Shown: piece after piece, positions 12,491 to 24,500 of the stretch
How the letters are laid out: each line of letters begins with the position of its first letter
Position numbering within the stretch: the stretch's first letter is position 1
Assembly (NCBI RefSeq): GCF_000499845.2
Contig: NC_023753.2
Coordinates: 3,246,791 to 3,310,790 of the forward strand
DNA: 64,000 nucleotides
DNA from: Phaseolus vulgaris
Taxonomy: Eukaryota; Streptophyta; Magnoliopsida; Fabales; Fabaceae
Direction of reading: 5' to 3'
Made by a program: the position numbers and the translations under genes
Notes under the pieces: generated by a model
Databases searched by the model: none
Seen by the model: only the letters and a program-made list of their open reading frames with translations
Told to the model about the DNA's origin: nothing

Positions 12491-15400
12491 ATATGCATAA
12501 CTCAATGTTTGTATGTAGAAATAGTTTTTTTTCTTCATGGGCCTATTTTACAGTAGTGTAACACTTTGAAGTATATGTACATCTTAATTTTCTTATAAAA
12601 GAAAGTGACAAGCACAAAGTTCATTTAGAGGAAAAGGGTGAGCAGAAAATGGTTAAATTCATGTAGTTGATGCAAGCAACCCAATTGACCTAGAAATCAA
12701 AGGAAGAAGCCATCGGGTCTAGGTGTTCTGTATGCAAGTGACGCTTGACAGATCACAACTTTCAATGATTCAAATTTGGAAATCACTCCAACGTTTATCT
12801 TCCTTTTTGTTGTCAGCAACAGTATTGTTATTGTTTTCGTGGAAGATCACACTCCCAATTACTTTCCCTTAATATAAAGCAGTAGAACAATAAGTCAAAT
12901 AATTTCCAAATTCATCTTTTGCCATAAAAAAAATGTGTATTTGCCAATTCAGAACACTCCCATGCATCGTTTCTCCCCCACACAATCATATTTTCGGAAT
13001 TTAATCATTCTACAACAGTCTATTTATATTTGATAATTGAGTGATTGAGTTTCGTCAAAAGAAGAATTTAGAGATTAAAGGTGAAAGAATTGCAGAACGT
13101 TGAAATAGGTGTGGAAAATGGTACATTTTTTCAGCTACACTTTAAGGAAATGTTCCAACTTGGAAACAAACGTTGTTAATAGAATTTTTGTACATACAAA
13201 AAGTGGAGCATTTTCTTAATGAAACACCACACAGATCAACCCAACAAAAATGTGGTAATCAAATAAATGCTACCATAAAAAAAATCTAGACATTTGAATT
13301 TTTAACCAGCCTAAAAAACATTAGACAGATCAAAGAGCTATTTATTTTAAAATCAGAAAAAACTGACTCTCAATATTTAAAGAAAATTATTTAAATTAAC
13401 TTACACCACGTTTCTTTCAGTTTTTTTATTGCTAGATTTGTTAATTGATAAGATTTAGCAAAGATGGTTTTAAGTATCTTATAAGTTTCTAGACACACTG
13501 TTCCAATAATATTGTTTAAACCGTTTACTTTTAACTTATATATACATTATACTCTCTTTTTTCAACCTATCAATATTTATTAATTTTTCATCAAACCAAT
13601 ATTTATTAAAAATATGACATCTAGTTAAATGCATGTTAATTGATTTTATTTTAAATTTCATTGAGAATATTTTCAAATATAATATACGGATAATGATAAA
13701 TGCATAATATATGTATAATTGAAATAATTTATGAAAAAAAAATTAAAATTAATTATCACCTTACAGTATATATTATCAATAAAATAAAAATTTAAATTTA
13801 TGGATAAAATGTTGGAAAAATCAGAATTAGTGGATGTATATACAAAAGACACTTGCGAATAATAAACCAATAATATAAAATAGAGTAAATAAAATAATAA
13901 TATCGAAAAAAAATTTAATGTGAGAAGGCTTATCATAGATAGTTGATAATTACTCTTGATCACATTTACAAGAAAGAGAATTACAACTTCAAAAAAACTT
14001 TTAATAATTACTAATATTCATTGGTAGGTCTTCAAGTAAATTTAAAAGAAATTTTCATCATAAAATAAAATAAAAGAGAATAATATGCTTAAAAACCCTG
14101 GGTGGCCACTCTCATGGGCAAGTGTGGACAGGTGCAGAACAGTTTATTTCACCAACTTTCAATTCAAATCGGAAAATATACTGTTACAAAATAGTTGAAG
14201 AGGCTGTAGAATGAAATTCACCACATTCACCAAATAAAATATCATTTTCTTAATGTTTTAAGAACAAAATTATACTGTTTGTAACTTTTCATAAACTGTA
14301 ATTATTAAAAAAATAAGCTTAAATTTAACTCATTTTTCAAAATTGACACGTAATTTAAATGTAATTATTTATATACTATAAACTGTTCAAAAACTAGAGA
14401 GATGCCAATATTTGGTCACATTTTTACCTACAAAACAGGAATGCTGCCCTTTCAACATTTTGCTTTGTTTGGAAGTTGATGTTAGGATTTCCGTGCAGTA
14501 CAGGTCTAGTTTTAGTTTAATGATAATGTCTTCGGAAAACCTTTGAAAAAAACTTGCCACTCTGTTTTAGCACAAACTTATTAGCTCAAAAGAAACTTAA
14601 GTAAGAGAAAAAAATTTAAGAGAATGAAATTAAGAAAAAAAAAAAAAAAGAGTCTCTGCACTTCTCACCTAAAACAACATGCAAAAGCTTAGAAAAACAG
14701 GTTAATTTGACAAATGTCTACATTGTTTTTATATTGTTCAAGTTATACACAAGAATAATGGATGAGATGGAAAAATGAAAGTAAAACAGTATAATGGATT
14801 GTGCATAATAACCCACGTAATCAATAAAAAAATTTAAAATATTAGTTACATAATGGATGATATTTGTTAGATTTGAATAAATGTTGATTGAATTGAAAAA
14901 TTATAGCATTTATTCCATGTCGTACCTTATTACCCACCTAATTGACAATATTATCTAAATGATTGATACCATGAATGTCGCATTATTATTTGCAAGACAG
15001 CTATGACATTTATTACCTTATGTCAACAATAATTAAGAGCAACTAGTAAAAAATATAATGTACAACATCTAAATTATATCTTTCTTTTTTCATAATAGAA
15101 AGAAATTGTTAGTCAACACCACTTTTATTGAATTTGGTGAGTGAAAGTAATTGATATTTTTTTGTTTTTTAGTAAAGATTTGGAATATTTTGTAAAAAAT
15201 GAAGTTATAACGTTAAAGATACGACATCGATTAAAGATTTATATTTCAATGTATATTAAACATGAATTTCACCTCGTTATATATAATGTTTTATAAAGTA
15301 TATGATTTGGTTTACATATAAATAAAAACGTGTCAGCAAACTCGTTCTTAGCACACAAAGTTGTCCCGTGAATTCCATGTCACTGGTTTTCAATGTGTTG

Positions 15401-15837
15401 ATAAGCCAACCAATAACAATAAGCACCATTTTCACCTCCAAAGTGCATACTTCCCTAACTCAAACTACTCTCTGTGCCGCCATCTCCACTTACACAAATA
15501 TCAATGTCACATTTCATCTTCTTATCACTACAACTTAGTTTCGAACTCAAACAAATTCTGGTACATAACTAAATCAGGTAAATGGACATTCCTTCTCATC
15601 ATTTTTTCCTCATGAAGTGACACTTCTATTCTTGCTTCCAAGTTTCATCCATCACTAAAGTTAAGACTAAAAAGTAAACTTGTTCTTTCACTTTCAACAG
15701 TAAAATCGAAACTCAATATGGCAGATGAATTGGGGGATTAGAGAAAGTCTGCAACTTACACTACATTACTCCAAAACAAACCAAATTTGATCCAACGTTT
15801 ATCAGTTGTCCCAGAATAGCTTTCAAAGAAAAGTTGT
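12491..15837. other. Gene-free AT-rich DNA
   Basis: No gene is supported. Open frames such as the minus one at 13673-13963 and the plus one at 15361-15615 have AT-driven composition or no family features, and I treat them as chance. Confidence 0.45.
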
Positions 15838-16159
15838 TCCCAGCCATGTGTTCCTATAAATAGTGTAAGAATCAAGATTTTGATGATTAAATTAATGTTA
15901 TATAAATATCTTTTGTAGTTATATAAACTGAGAGCGCAAAAAGTATTTTTATTGGGATTACACTTATTGATCTATTGGTGATTTTCTGATTACTTCAATC
16001 CCAGCCATGTGTTCCTATAAATAGTGTAAGAATCAAGATTTTGATGATTAAATTAATGTTATATAAATATCTTTTGTAGTTATATAAACTGAGAGCGCAA
16101 AAAGTATTTTTATTGGGATTACACTTATTGATCTATTGGTGATTTTCTGATTACTTCAA
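15838..16159. repeat. Perfect 161-base tandem duplication
   Basis: Bases 15838-15998 are repeated at 15999-16159 with no difference that I can find on base-by-base comparison. Each unit contains CCTATAAATAG, a TATA-like box, and GAGAGCGCAAAAAG. The unit looks like part of the LTR-like sequence that follows. It lies about 1 kb upstream of PIP-like gene C. Confidence 0.95.
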
Positions 16160-16570
16160 GTCTTTTTCTTCAAATGTTAATGCTCTGTCGGTCGGAAGTC
16201 GGAGATTATCTGCAAAAGATACTCCGACGCTCAAGTAAGTGTTCTGGTTTAAGAATGTATTCTAATTAAATGAAAAAAAAACGTATCTTACTCCTCTCCA
16301 GAAGGCTCTATTTATAGTATTGGTTTATGGATCTGACTCTGATGACCGTATATCAGTTATTATTTGACATGCATCGTGATCCTCTATTATCAGGGACGTG
16401 CATCTTTTAATTAATATGTTTTAACTGGTTTGTCGGAAATATTCCCATATATTTCGGGATGTACCTTAAAATGCTACTTGTAACTGTTGTTACTTATCGC
16501 ATTTCTTGTTCTTTGACTCAGGCAGTCGGTCATCAAAACGGAGACGTATTCGTCCAGTACTAATCATTAC
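16160..16570. mobile_element. LTR-like retroelement remnant
   Basis: The segment has CGGTCGGAAGTCGGAG, ACTCCGACGCTCAAGTAAGT and GAAGGCTCTATTTATAGTAT, a combination I associate with LTRs of legume retrotransposons. No coding part is attached, so it would be a solo LTR fragment. Together with the 161-base duplication it occupies the distal upstream region of PIP-like gene C. Its borders are not defined. Confidence 0.4.
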
Positions 16571-17072
16571 ATCTTTCAAGAAAGAAATTTCATGAGGGTT
16601 TACCATGAAACCAATTTGAAAGCTAATCTTGACCAGTGGGTGTGTAGATTAGACAGGTAGGAAAAACATATGTCAAGACTCTCGTTTCTGTAACGTGAGG
16701 AAGAAGTTAATGCAAACTTTCAGTTAAAAGTTTACAGCACAAGACGCACTATTGAAGCCTGGTTGAACCACACATTCTTAGCTACCTGGTTAAATTTCAT
16801 ACGCTCTATAGATTGTCAAAGTCTAGCACATTCTATCTGATGCTGAAAGCCTTGGATATAATATGCTCAAAAACCCTCACATCTATAGACCTAACTGGCC
16901 AAACTAAGCTAGAATTCAGAAAATTTCATGTGCATGAAATTGATCAGTGTTAAGATAACAGTTTGAGTTCCAACATGGCAACATGTCATTTTCAAACCCA
17001 AAAGTGGTCATTCTTTGGTAAATCATCCAACTTGTTCAACACCCGGAAGCACACTTTTTTTCTCCTTTCTCC

Positions 17073-17078
17073 AGTCAA
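17073..17078 (-). promoter_or_regulatory. W-box candidate near PIP-like gene C
   Basis: The minus strand reads TTGACT, nine bases before the TATA box. A second W-box core, TTGACC, is on plus at 16629-16634. WRKY factors bind such cores, and PIP genes are defence-induced in Arabidopsis. The motif is short, so chance occurrence is possible. Confidence 0.35.
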
Positions 17079-17086
17079 TCTCCTCC

Positions 17087-17094
17087 TATAAAAG
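17087..17094 (+). promoter_or_regulatory. TATA box of PIP-like gene C
   Basis: TATAAAAG lies about 82 bases upstream of the main start codon and 65 bases upstream of the upstream ATG. It therefore places a transcription start so that the small upstream frame is in the leader. Confidence 0.65.
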
Positions 17095-17151
17095 GGATTC
17101 TCATAGGCCCTCACAAACCAATCTACACATCCTTGGACGATTCAAAATAAT

Positions 17152-17169
17152 ATGCAGTGGTCTCTTTAA
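17152..17169 (+). promoter_or_regulatory. Five-codon uORF overlapping the PIP-C start codon
   Basis: ATG CAG TGG TCT CTT TAA precedes the precursor. The last A of its stop codon is the first A of the main ATG (TAATG). Scanning ribosomes that start here must terminate exactly on the main start codon. Such overlap can lower or condition expression through reinitiation. Confidence 0.6.
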
Positions 17170-17417
17170 TGGATAGGAAAATGAAGCTTTTCTATGTTAC
17201 TGCTCTTCTACTTTTATTCCTTCACCTTCAGTTGCTTTCTTGCATTACAGCTCGGCCACTTGAGGTTAGGAAGTTAGATAACACTGCTCAGAAAACCATG
17301 GCAATGCTGCATTCAGGGCCAAGCCATGGTGGAAAAGGCCATAAATCTGAGACTCAGCATGCCCCAATTCCAAGACAGCTTAAACAATCTGTTTCAAGTC
17401 CTGGCGTTGGACACTAA
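17169..17417 (+). CDS. PIP/PIPL-type secreted signal peptide precursor (copy C)
   Basis: An intronless 82-residue precursor starts at the ATG at 17169; the open frame extends four codons further to a GTG, but no earlier in-frame ATG exists. The signal peptide covers about residues 1-27 (YVTALLLLFLHLQLLSCIT) and is followed by ARPLEVRK. Residues 49-58 read SGPSHGGKGH, an SGPSxxGxGH match, and the extreme C-terminus, residues 74-82, reads SVSSPGVGH. The second is a degraded SGPS motif with a CEP-like SPGVGH end. The gene therefore has the two-motif architecture of copy B but the spacing of copy A in the first motif. It is on the opposite strand from copies A and B. A short uORF abuts the start. 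Confidence 0.86.
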   Translation: MDRKMKLFYVTALLLLFLHLQLLSCITARPLEVRKLDNTAQKTMAMLHSGPSHGGKGHKSETQHAPIPRQLKQSVSSPGVGH

Positions 17418-17879
17418 CTAATCCACACCTGATGCTAATCCTTAGCCATTTGGCTTCTTCACTTGGAGTATATACCCTTACTAATAACATGTAAGAAAAA
17501 TAGCAAGTAGTTTCCTTCCTTTTTCTTGAGATATGATGTTGTATACCTGATATGGAATTTTATGGTAGAATTAATGTTATGGTATTTGGTTTAGTAAAAC
17601 TCTTTTGAATGTCCTCAGAAAATCAGAGTAAACCATTGAAGTTGACTAGCTCATTAGAAAAGCACAGCTCAGATAATGGACCTACATTATATGCTATATC
17701 ATGATTTTTTTTTTACCAGCAAAGCAAGGAGTTATATATTATTATTAGGTGCTGGAGTTTACCTTAATTCCAAAAACATCACACATTAAGACTTGGTAAA
17801 CCTTACCGATTCTATGTCGTGGCATTCCTCATTTTTACAAAATTACTTTTATACCTCTGCTAGATCCAATCTCTCCCCC

Positions 17880-17884
<5 letters not shown>

Positions 17885-17919
<35 letters not shown>
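17885..17919. repeat. AT dinucleotide microsatellite
   Basis: An almost uninterrupted run of AT dinucleotides of about 35 bases lies 470 bases downstream of PIP-like gene C. Confidence 0.95.
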
Positions 17920-17924
<5 letters not shown>

Positions 17925-18189
17925 TAGGGTTCAAAGGATCTTAAAATATCTTGGTAATTAGTATCGACCAACTCTCATAAGAAAAATATGTTAAAGTTAA
18001 AATATATTAACATAAATTAACAGTAAAAAAATTAAGTAATACAAATCTTAATTATGTTATGTATCTTAATCTCGACTCAATATTAAAATGGTATATCAAA
18101 ACCATATAAACTCACACAACAATCAAAACAAACAAGATACATAATTATTATAACATTTATTACATTCATGAACTAAACACTTAAACGTC

Positions 18190-18575
18190 GAAATCTTTTG
18201 TAGGTGTACTCCTGATTGAGAGTTGTTTAGAGTAGTATTTGGATTGTAGTAGTTAATGAAATCTGGAAGCTCATGAATAAGCATATTTTTCAAGGTGGAG
18301 TGATAGACCATTCAAAAATGTTCACCTTGGTTCTGCTTGTTTTATTTATTCTAAGTGGTGTATTGATCATATGGCTTGTATGTTGTCAATTAAGTGAGAT
18401 TATGCAAAGTTTATCTCTTTGATGATGGTGTTTTTTACTTTAAAGATATAAAGATTAGGTAGGCTGGAAGGGATTTTGTGAAAATGTTGTGTTATGAATA
18501 TGTATAAGGGTTGAACCACCCATTAAGTAGTTCATATTAATTTATTTTTTTATTGTCGATAAAAAAAAAACTCCT
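18190..18575 (+). mobile_element. LINE 3'-end fragment, plus orientation
   Basis: One frame reads SSIWIVVVNEIWKLMNKHIF then QGGVIDHSKMFTLV, the C-terminal end of plant LINE polyproteins after the zf-RVT domain. It is followed by an untranslated tail with AAGGGTTGAACCACCC and TTGTCGATAAAAAAAAA. Stops interrupt the frame, so it is dead. The A-rich end marks the 3' side of the insertion. Confidence 0.7.
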
Positions 18576-19160
18576 TATTGAGAGCCGAACCACAAACTCT
18601 AGAACAGGAATCTAGAAAAAAACTAACTCCCTTCACTGTTTTACTTGTAAAAATTTCCATAACACCTTCACCAATTATGCTTATTTTTCCATATGTCTAT
18701 ATCAATATCCGAAATTAAATAACCCCAAAAATTTGTAATATATACTTTATTTTACATTAATTTTTTAAAAAGAAAAGGACATTCTTGAAGTTAGTCTCAT
18801 TGATGGTTTTCATTATCTTTGACAACCCCAATATTAATATTCTAGCTCGGCCCCTGCAAAACGTAGAAAAATTAAACTAAGCTGCAAGCTTTTTCATTTT
18901 TTGGTTACAAAACTGTAAGATTTTCTTTTGAGTTATAAAACTGCAACTTTTCTTTTTAGTTACCAAACTGCCTTCATCTGATAAAAAAAATATCACATCA
19001 CCTTTAGCTTAACATGCTTTAATTATAATTGTTACATGTATTTATGAATTAATTATTATTATAGCTGCATTTGCAAGCTTGTTAGCACAAATTCTAACAC
19101 ATTTATCAGAGAAGTAACAGAGGAAATATATTGGCAAAAATATGTTGTCTTCACACAAAA
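18576..19160. other. Intergenic DNA, no gene seen
   Basis: This is AT-rich unique-looking sequence between the LINE tail and the TCCGGAA-rich repeat. No open frame is convincing. Confidence 0.4.
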
Positions 19161-19269
19161 AATGCACTGCGTTGCTTCACACTCTCTTTATGAGTGTGAA
19201 CTACGTTTTTTTTCTCTACGGATGATCACAATTTGGCAAAGCAAGATATGCCAACGGATTGGCCCGCCA

Positions 19270-19625
19270 GTTACCATAATGGCAAATGCTCACCGCACCC
19301 AACATAATTTCAAAAATTTCGAAAATATCTTTTATTCTGGAAATAAAAATCCGGAATTGAAAATAATGCATTCCAGAAAAATAAATCCGGAAGATATTTT
19401 TGTGTTTCGGATGTAAAAATCCAGAAAAAGAAAATCAAAATCCCATTTTGGATAAAAAAATCTGGAACTGAAAATAATACATTTCAGAAAAATTTATCGT
19501 GTTCCAGAAAAGAGAGTCCGGAATGTAATTTTATATGTACCCCATTTTTTTAAGGATATTTTTGAGTTTTCTCCTGTAATTGGGTGCAGTGATATGGTGC
19601 AGGAAGAAATTGCCTACCATAATTT
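19270..19625 (+). repeat. TCCGGAA-rich dispersed repeat, copy 1
   Basis: The segment is built from many imperfect short units containing ATCCGGAA, TTCCAGAAAA or CCGGAAT. It ends in ATTGGGTGCAGTGATATGGT followed by GCAGGAAGAAATTGCC. The same end and the same internal units recur, in inverted orientation, at 50272-50565. No coding capacity is evident. Confidence 0.6.
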
Positions 19626-20958
19626 AAGAGTTGAGTTGGTATTTACGGATTGCCCACTAGTTACCAGAATTTAAGATTTGAGTTCTACCCTCAAATATTT
19701 TAAAAAATATTAAAATTATTTATTTTAAATTTTACAATTTAAAATACAATTTTTTATTGAAATTCTATAATTCAGAATATAAAATTTACATTTTGAATTG
19801 TAAAATTCAAAATTTATATTTTTAATCGTATTCAAAATACAAATTTGCATTTCTAATTTTTAATTGTTGACTATTTCAAATTGAATACAATTTCTCTAAT
19901 TTCAAATTTTAAAATTCATAATACATTAAATTCATTAATTTGTATTCTGGATTGTGAAATCCAAAATACAATTTTTTTTCTACTTCGATGGTGAAGATGA
20001 GAGTTATTGAATAACGAAGATAAAATTATTATTTCGTTTCTTCTATAGAAATGCAAGATGAAAGCATAAAATAAAATAAAAAATTATCTTTAGATTTTTA
20101 CTAAATTTGTTGGATACACCTTACCTAACCTAGCTATCCAAAGATGAGAGAATAGTTCATATGCAAAGATGAAATAATATTATAATTTAAATGGTTAATA
20201 TTATAAATTAAATTTTAATTATTAATTAAGATAAAATAGTTTATCAAGTAAAGTGATAGAAATAATAATTTATTTAATTATATGTTTTAATTAATCAATT
20301 AAAAATTAAAAAACTATTTACATAATTAAGTGTTTTTAAATGCAATGTTAACTATTTACATATATATATATATATAAATTTAAAAAGTGACTGTTTACAT
20401 CGTTAACCACTGAGCAATGGGTGGGTCAAGATTTCCAGTCATTTTACCTCCTTAGCTGAATTTTCTTTTTGAAAAACATAAAAATCTTACCATTAAAGTA
20501 GGATTGCTTTTAATGGAGTTTACATTTAATCGTAAAAAAATACTATAAATATATTTCCCTTGTTATTTAGTTTATTCTCTTTCTTTTCTAAACCAACAAC
20601 GGAGACAGAAAAATTGAATTTTTAGAAGTCAACTTTTATTAGTTTCCTTTCACTTTCTTTTTAATGTTATGCTTAGTATAATAGGTTTCTCATAAAGTAA
20701 ACTATTATTGGAACTAATTTTGAAAATAAAATAATATATATATATATATATAAAAAGTAATCTGAATCTCATATTTACATTATAATAACAAGTTTTTTTT
20801 TAAAAAAGAAAATATTAGGACTAAGATTACAAATTGACAAAATAATAAAACAAATTATATATGAAATTCAAGACTTATCAACTACGTTTTATGTTTGATT
20901 TTCATCGTTCTTATCAATGTTAAAAGAAGATTTTTTTTTTCAAACCATGAATAATAAT
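19626..20958. other. AT-rich intergenic DNA
   Basis: No gene was seen. Around 19680-19980 many short AAATTC/GAATTT palindromic steps are present. AT dinucleotide runs occur near 20360 and 20735. Confidence 0.4.
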
Positions 20959-21532
20959 AAGGGTGGAGAAAAAAAATCCAAATTATAAAATCCAATCCAT
21001 TATTATCAAAATCCAATCCATTTAAGTGAATTTATCTCAAATTCAAATCCATATTTTTGGATTTTAAATTCAATCCATTTAATTGGATATGGATTAGATA
21101 TGGATTGGATACATTTTTGGATTATCCAAATTGTATTTTGGGTTGGATTTTGACTTGACCTGATCCAGGTTGAGGCAAGACAATTTAGACCCAGGTTGAG
21201 CAAAGTCGACCCAAGTCCACGTCGAGCTGAGTCGTCCGGGCCCAAGTCGAATTAAGTCGGTATGGACCAAAGTCAAGCCAAGTCATTTCGGACCAAAGTC
21301 GAGCCGAGTCATTTCGGGCTAATGTCGAGCCGAGCAAACTCGGGAAAAAGTCAAGCCAAGCAAAGCCGGGTCGATGTCGAGTCATCCGGACCCAGACCGA
21401 TGTCAAGTCGCCTGGGCCGATATCGAGCCGAGCGGGTCCGGACTGATGCACGAGGTGTTGAATTTGAATTTAGATTGGATTTTTTTGAATTTGAATTTAG
21501 ATTGGATTTTGAAAAATCCATGCACACCCCTA
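20959..21532. mobile_element. Candidate non-autonomous hAT-like element with a GC-rich tandem-repeat core
   Basis: The left end reads TAAGGGTGGAG; the right end, read on minus, is TAGGGGTGTGCATGGATTTT, giving imperfect terminal inverted repeats of a type known from plant hAT elements. Both ends are followed inward by runs of TTGGAT/ATCCAA units. Flanks are AATAATAA-like on both sides, so the 8-base target duplication is ambiguous. The core, about 21150-21440, is strikingly GC-rich with degenerate units such as GTCGAGCCGAGTCATTTCGG. The open frames within it are by-products of this repeat and not genes. Confidence 0.5.
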
Positions 21533-24500
21533 ATAATAACTATGGTTTAAGCTTAATTCACTTGGTCAATATCAAAACCTTAAGAGCATCTTTGCTAAAA
21601 AAGAACGGCATGATACCTTCTCACATTGATCTAAATAAATACAGTCACACACTCTTTCCTTTCCTGCATATGCTACCTCCTCATCATCTTCAGCACTCAA
21701 CTTTATCAACGTTTTCAGAATTAAATGATACCTTGATTTTTAGCCATTTTTGTTGAAAGTTTTGGCATTGAGTTTTCATTCCAAACGCAAATATAACAAA
21801 GTAAAAAATAAGCACAGTTTTCTAAGAAATGAACACGCATCCAACTCATATATAAAAATAGGTCCCTTTTTTTAAATAAATTGGAATCATTCAAATCCAA
21901 CTTAAAAACAATTTAATACAAAGGTTATTTAAAGCTGGGTAATTTTACTTACAAAGTTTAAATTGAAGTAAAAGACGTGATAATATTCAAACACTGTTGT
22001 TGTTTATGTCGTTAAAAAAAATAGATTTTGAAGGAGAAAAAATAATAATAAAATATTTGAAGTAGAATTTCCCTTATTTTAAAGCAAAAGGAATGATGAT
22101 TAGTTATGATCGTAAGTGGGTGAGATATGGTGTGGTGGGCCTGAAACAGGTACACCATACACTCCAATTATGTCGTTACGTTGCAATGGCCCACCATTGC
22201 CTCATGTTCCATACGCATTCTCGTAATTGTTATTACATATTTTTCCTATTTTCAATTATGAGTAATTTTAATTTCACTTTTATGTTAAAAAAGTATCGTA
22301 AAGTTCGTTTATAGAATACTTAAAATTCTCATTTCTCAGTTTTAATTATTTTAAATTTTTGCATCCAAGTCTTTTTTTTTTTTTATCTCAAATACTAATA
22401 TTTTATTTTTTTATATTACACTACAAATTAATATAAAATGAGAAAATTATTATACTAGTAAGCACAACTGTTATTTTGATTATATATTTTTAAAAATTAG
22501 AAGAAGACTTGCACAACTAAACCAATCCCTTAGAATTTGGAATGTTAGATTGTACTACTAATTTTTATTTATTTTTAAGTTACAAATACGATTATTTTGG
22601 AGAAGAATTTTTAAACTATAAATTGAAAACATGAGTTTCGTGAAGCTATTTATACAACTGTGTATGAAGTGTACTTCAAAAAGAAGACTTTCTTTCTTTT
22701 ATTGAAGTCGGCTTGTAAAGACGTTTTTTAACTTTTTAAAGTTTTTCAATTAAAGTCGTGATCGCAAAGTATTGTTTTTTAATTTTTTTTATGGTTTAAT
22801 TTTTAAATATACCGAGTTTACTTTAGAGAATAAATAAAAATGAAATTAAAAAATAATAATAATAATAAAACAAATTTATCTTAATTTTTTTCTTCTAATA
22901 TTGTCCAAAGAATTCATAAAACTAAGTCATGACAACAAAGTTGACTTTACATGATCTACCATTCAGAAATAAATTGAAGAAACACATATATACACATCAA
23001 TAGTTAAAGCATTAAAAAAAGAGTGGGATTTGCAGGCATGATTTTAATAAAAAAATATATAATTAAAAAATGTTTCTGGAAACATAATTTCATTAAAACT
23101 CATCTTACTTCAATAAACAACTAAAAAAATCAAATAAAAGAAATTCAAAAAAATCTTCAAAGTACAACTTTAATATAATTTTAAAATAAAATTGACAATT
23201 TCTAATATATAAAAATGGTTAAATCAAAAAATCAAAATCATACTTACAAACATGACCATTTTATTTAAAAATCATTTTTAAGTACGATTAACGTAATTTT
23301 CATAAAAATTAACAAAAATTGTATTACTATAAATTTCTTATAAAATGATCTCATAAACTCTTAGTATTTTTTAGTTTACAAAATAGTTAAACTACTCATT
23401 ACGACATGATTTATTATTTCTTAAGAAGTGGATAGGTCGAGAGTGTTCAAATGGTTGATAAAAAAATTACATTTAATAAAAATATTTCTTTAAGTTTATA
23501 TATATACTTTTTTTTATTATTTATTTTATTTTTAGTTTTTATGACTTTTAAAAAGATAAAAATAAAATAAACGAACAAAAACATATCAATTATTAATAAA
23601 AATATCACAAAATTTATTTTAACTATCAATATTATCAGTATAATAAAAATATCAACAATTATAAATAATAATTATTATTTAATAATAAAAATAAGTACAA
23701 TAGTTTCTAACATACTAAAAATGTATTGTTAAAAAAAATATACAGATGATGATGAGCCGAGAAAATGTACCTTGGAGATAGAATTTACATTTTTCGTTAT
23801 CAGGTTTGCAAATATCGAGGAATATTTTACAACAAAAGCACCTTACGCATGACGCAATTCAGCAACACCTATTCACGTAGTTTTCTGCTTGTAAAAAGTT
23901 ATCAAACAAATGATTAATTTATTTAAATTTGATAAAAAAACTATTAAAAAATGTTATTTAACCAAATGTACATGAAATAATTTCATTAAAATAAATAAAT
24001 TAATTAAAACGTCAAATTGTTTCAATGAAGTAAAAAAAATGAAAATATAATAAATTTGTAAATTGTTAATAATTTTTTATTTTAATATATTTTTTACATA
24101 ATTAATTATATAAGTTAAACATTGCTAAAATATTTTAAAAAATGATTAATTATAAATAAATAATTAAATTTACTAGAAAAAAATAAAATCTATATTTTTC
24201 ATACATTTGACTTTAGAGTTTGATGTTTTTTTAACTATCTTAGTAATATAAAGAAGAAAAATATACATAAATTATTTTTATAATTAAATTATAAATAATA
24301 TGTTTTTTAACTATACAAGAATATTTCATAAAAGCAACTCATAAAAACTTGTATAATACATATTTGCGTGGTTGAATGTATTGTTTATTTTAAATTTGTG
24401 GAGATTACATTACTATATCAATTTTATAAACTTATTAGAAAATTAATATTAAAATTGTTAGAGTAAATATGAATTCTTAACTGAAATCAAATAAAACTAT

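Noticed and set aside
13673..13963. 96-codon open frame on minus with membrane-like sequence
   Set aside because: The Phe/Tyr/Ile/Asn richness results from AT-rich DNA; no conserved block, and no supporting promoter signal.
17157..17168. Upstream GTG extension of PIP-like gene C
   Set aside because: Plant nuclear genes rarely start at GTG; the first in-frame ATG at 17169 gives a proper signal peptide.
21262..21756. 164-codon open frame on plus, and overlapping minus frames
   Set aside because: The composition follows the GTCGAGC tandem repeat in the hAT-like element and continues into unrelated AT-rich DNA; no domain or splice logic is visible.
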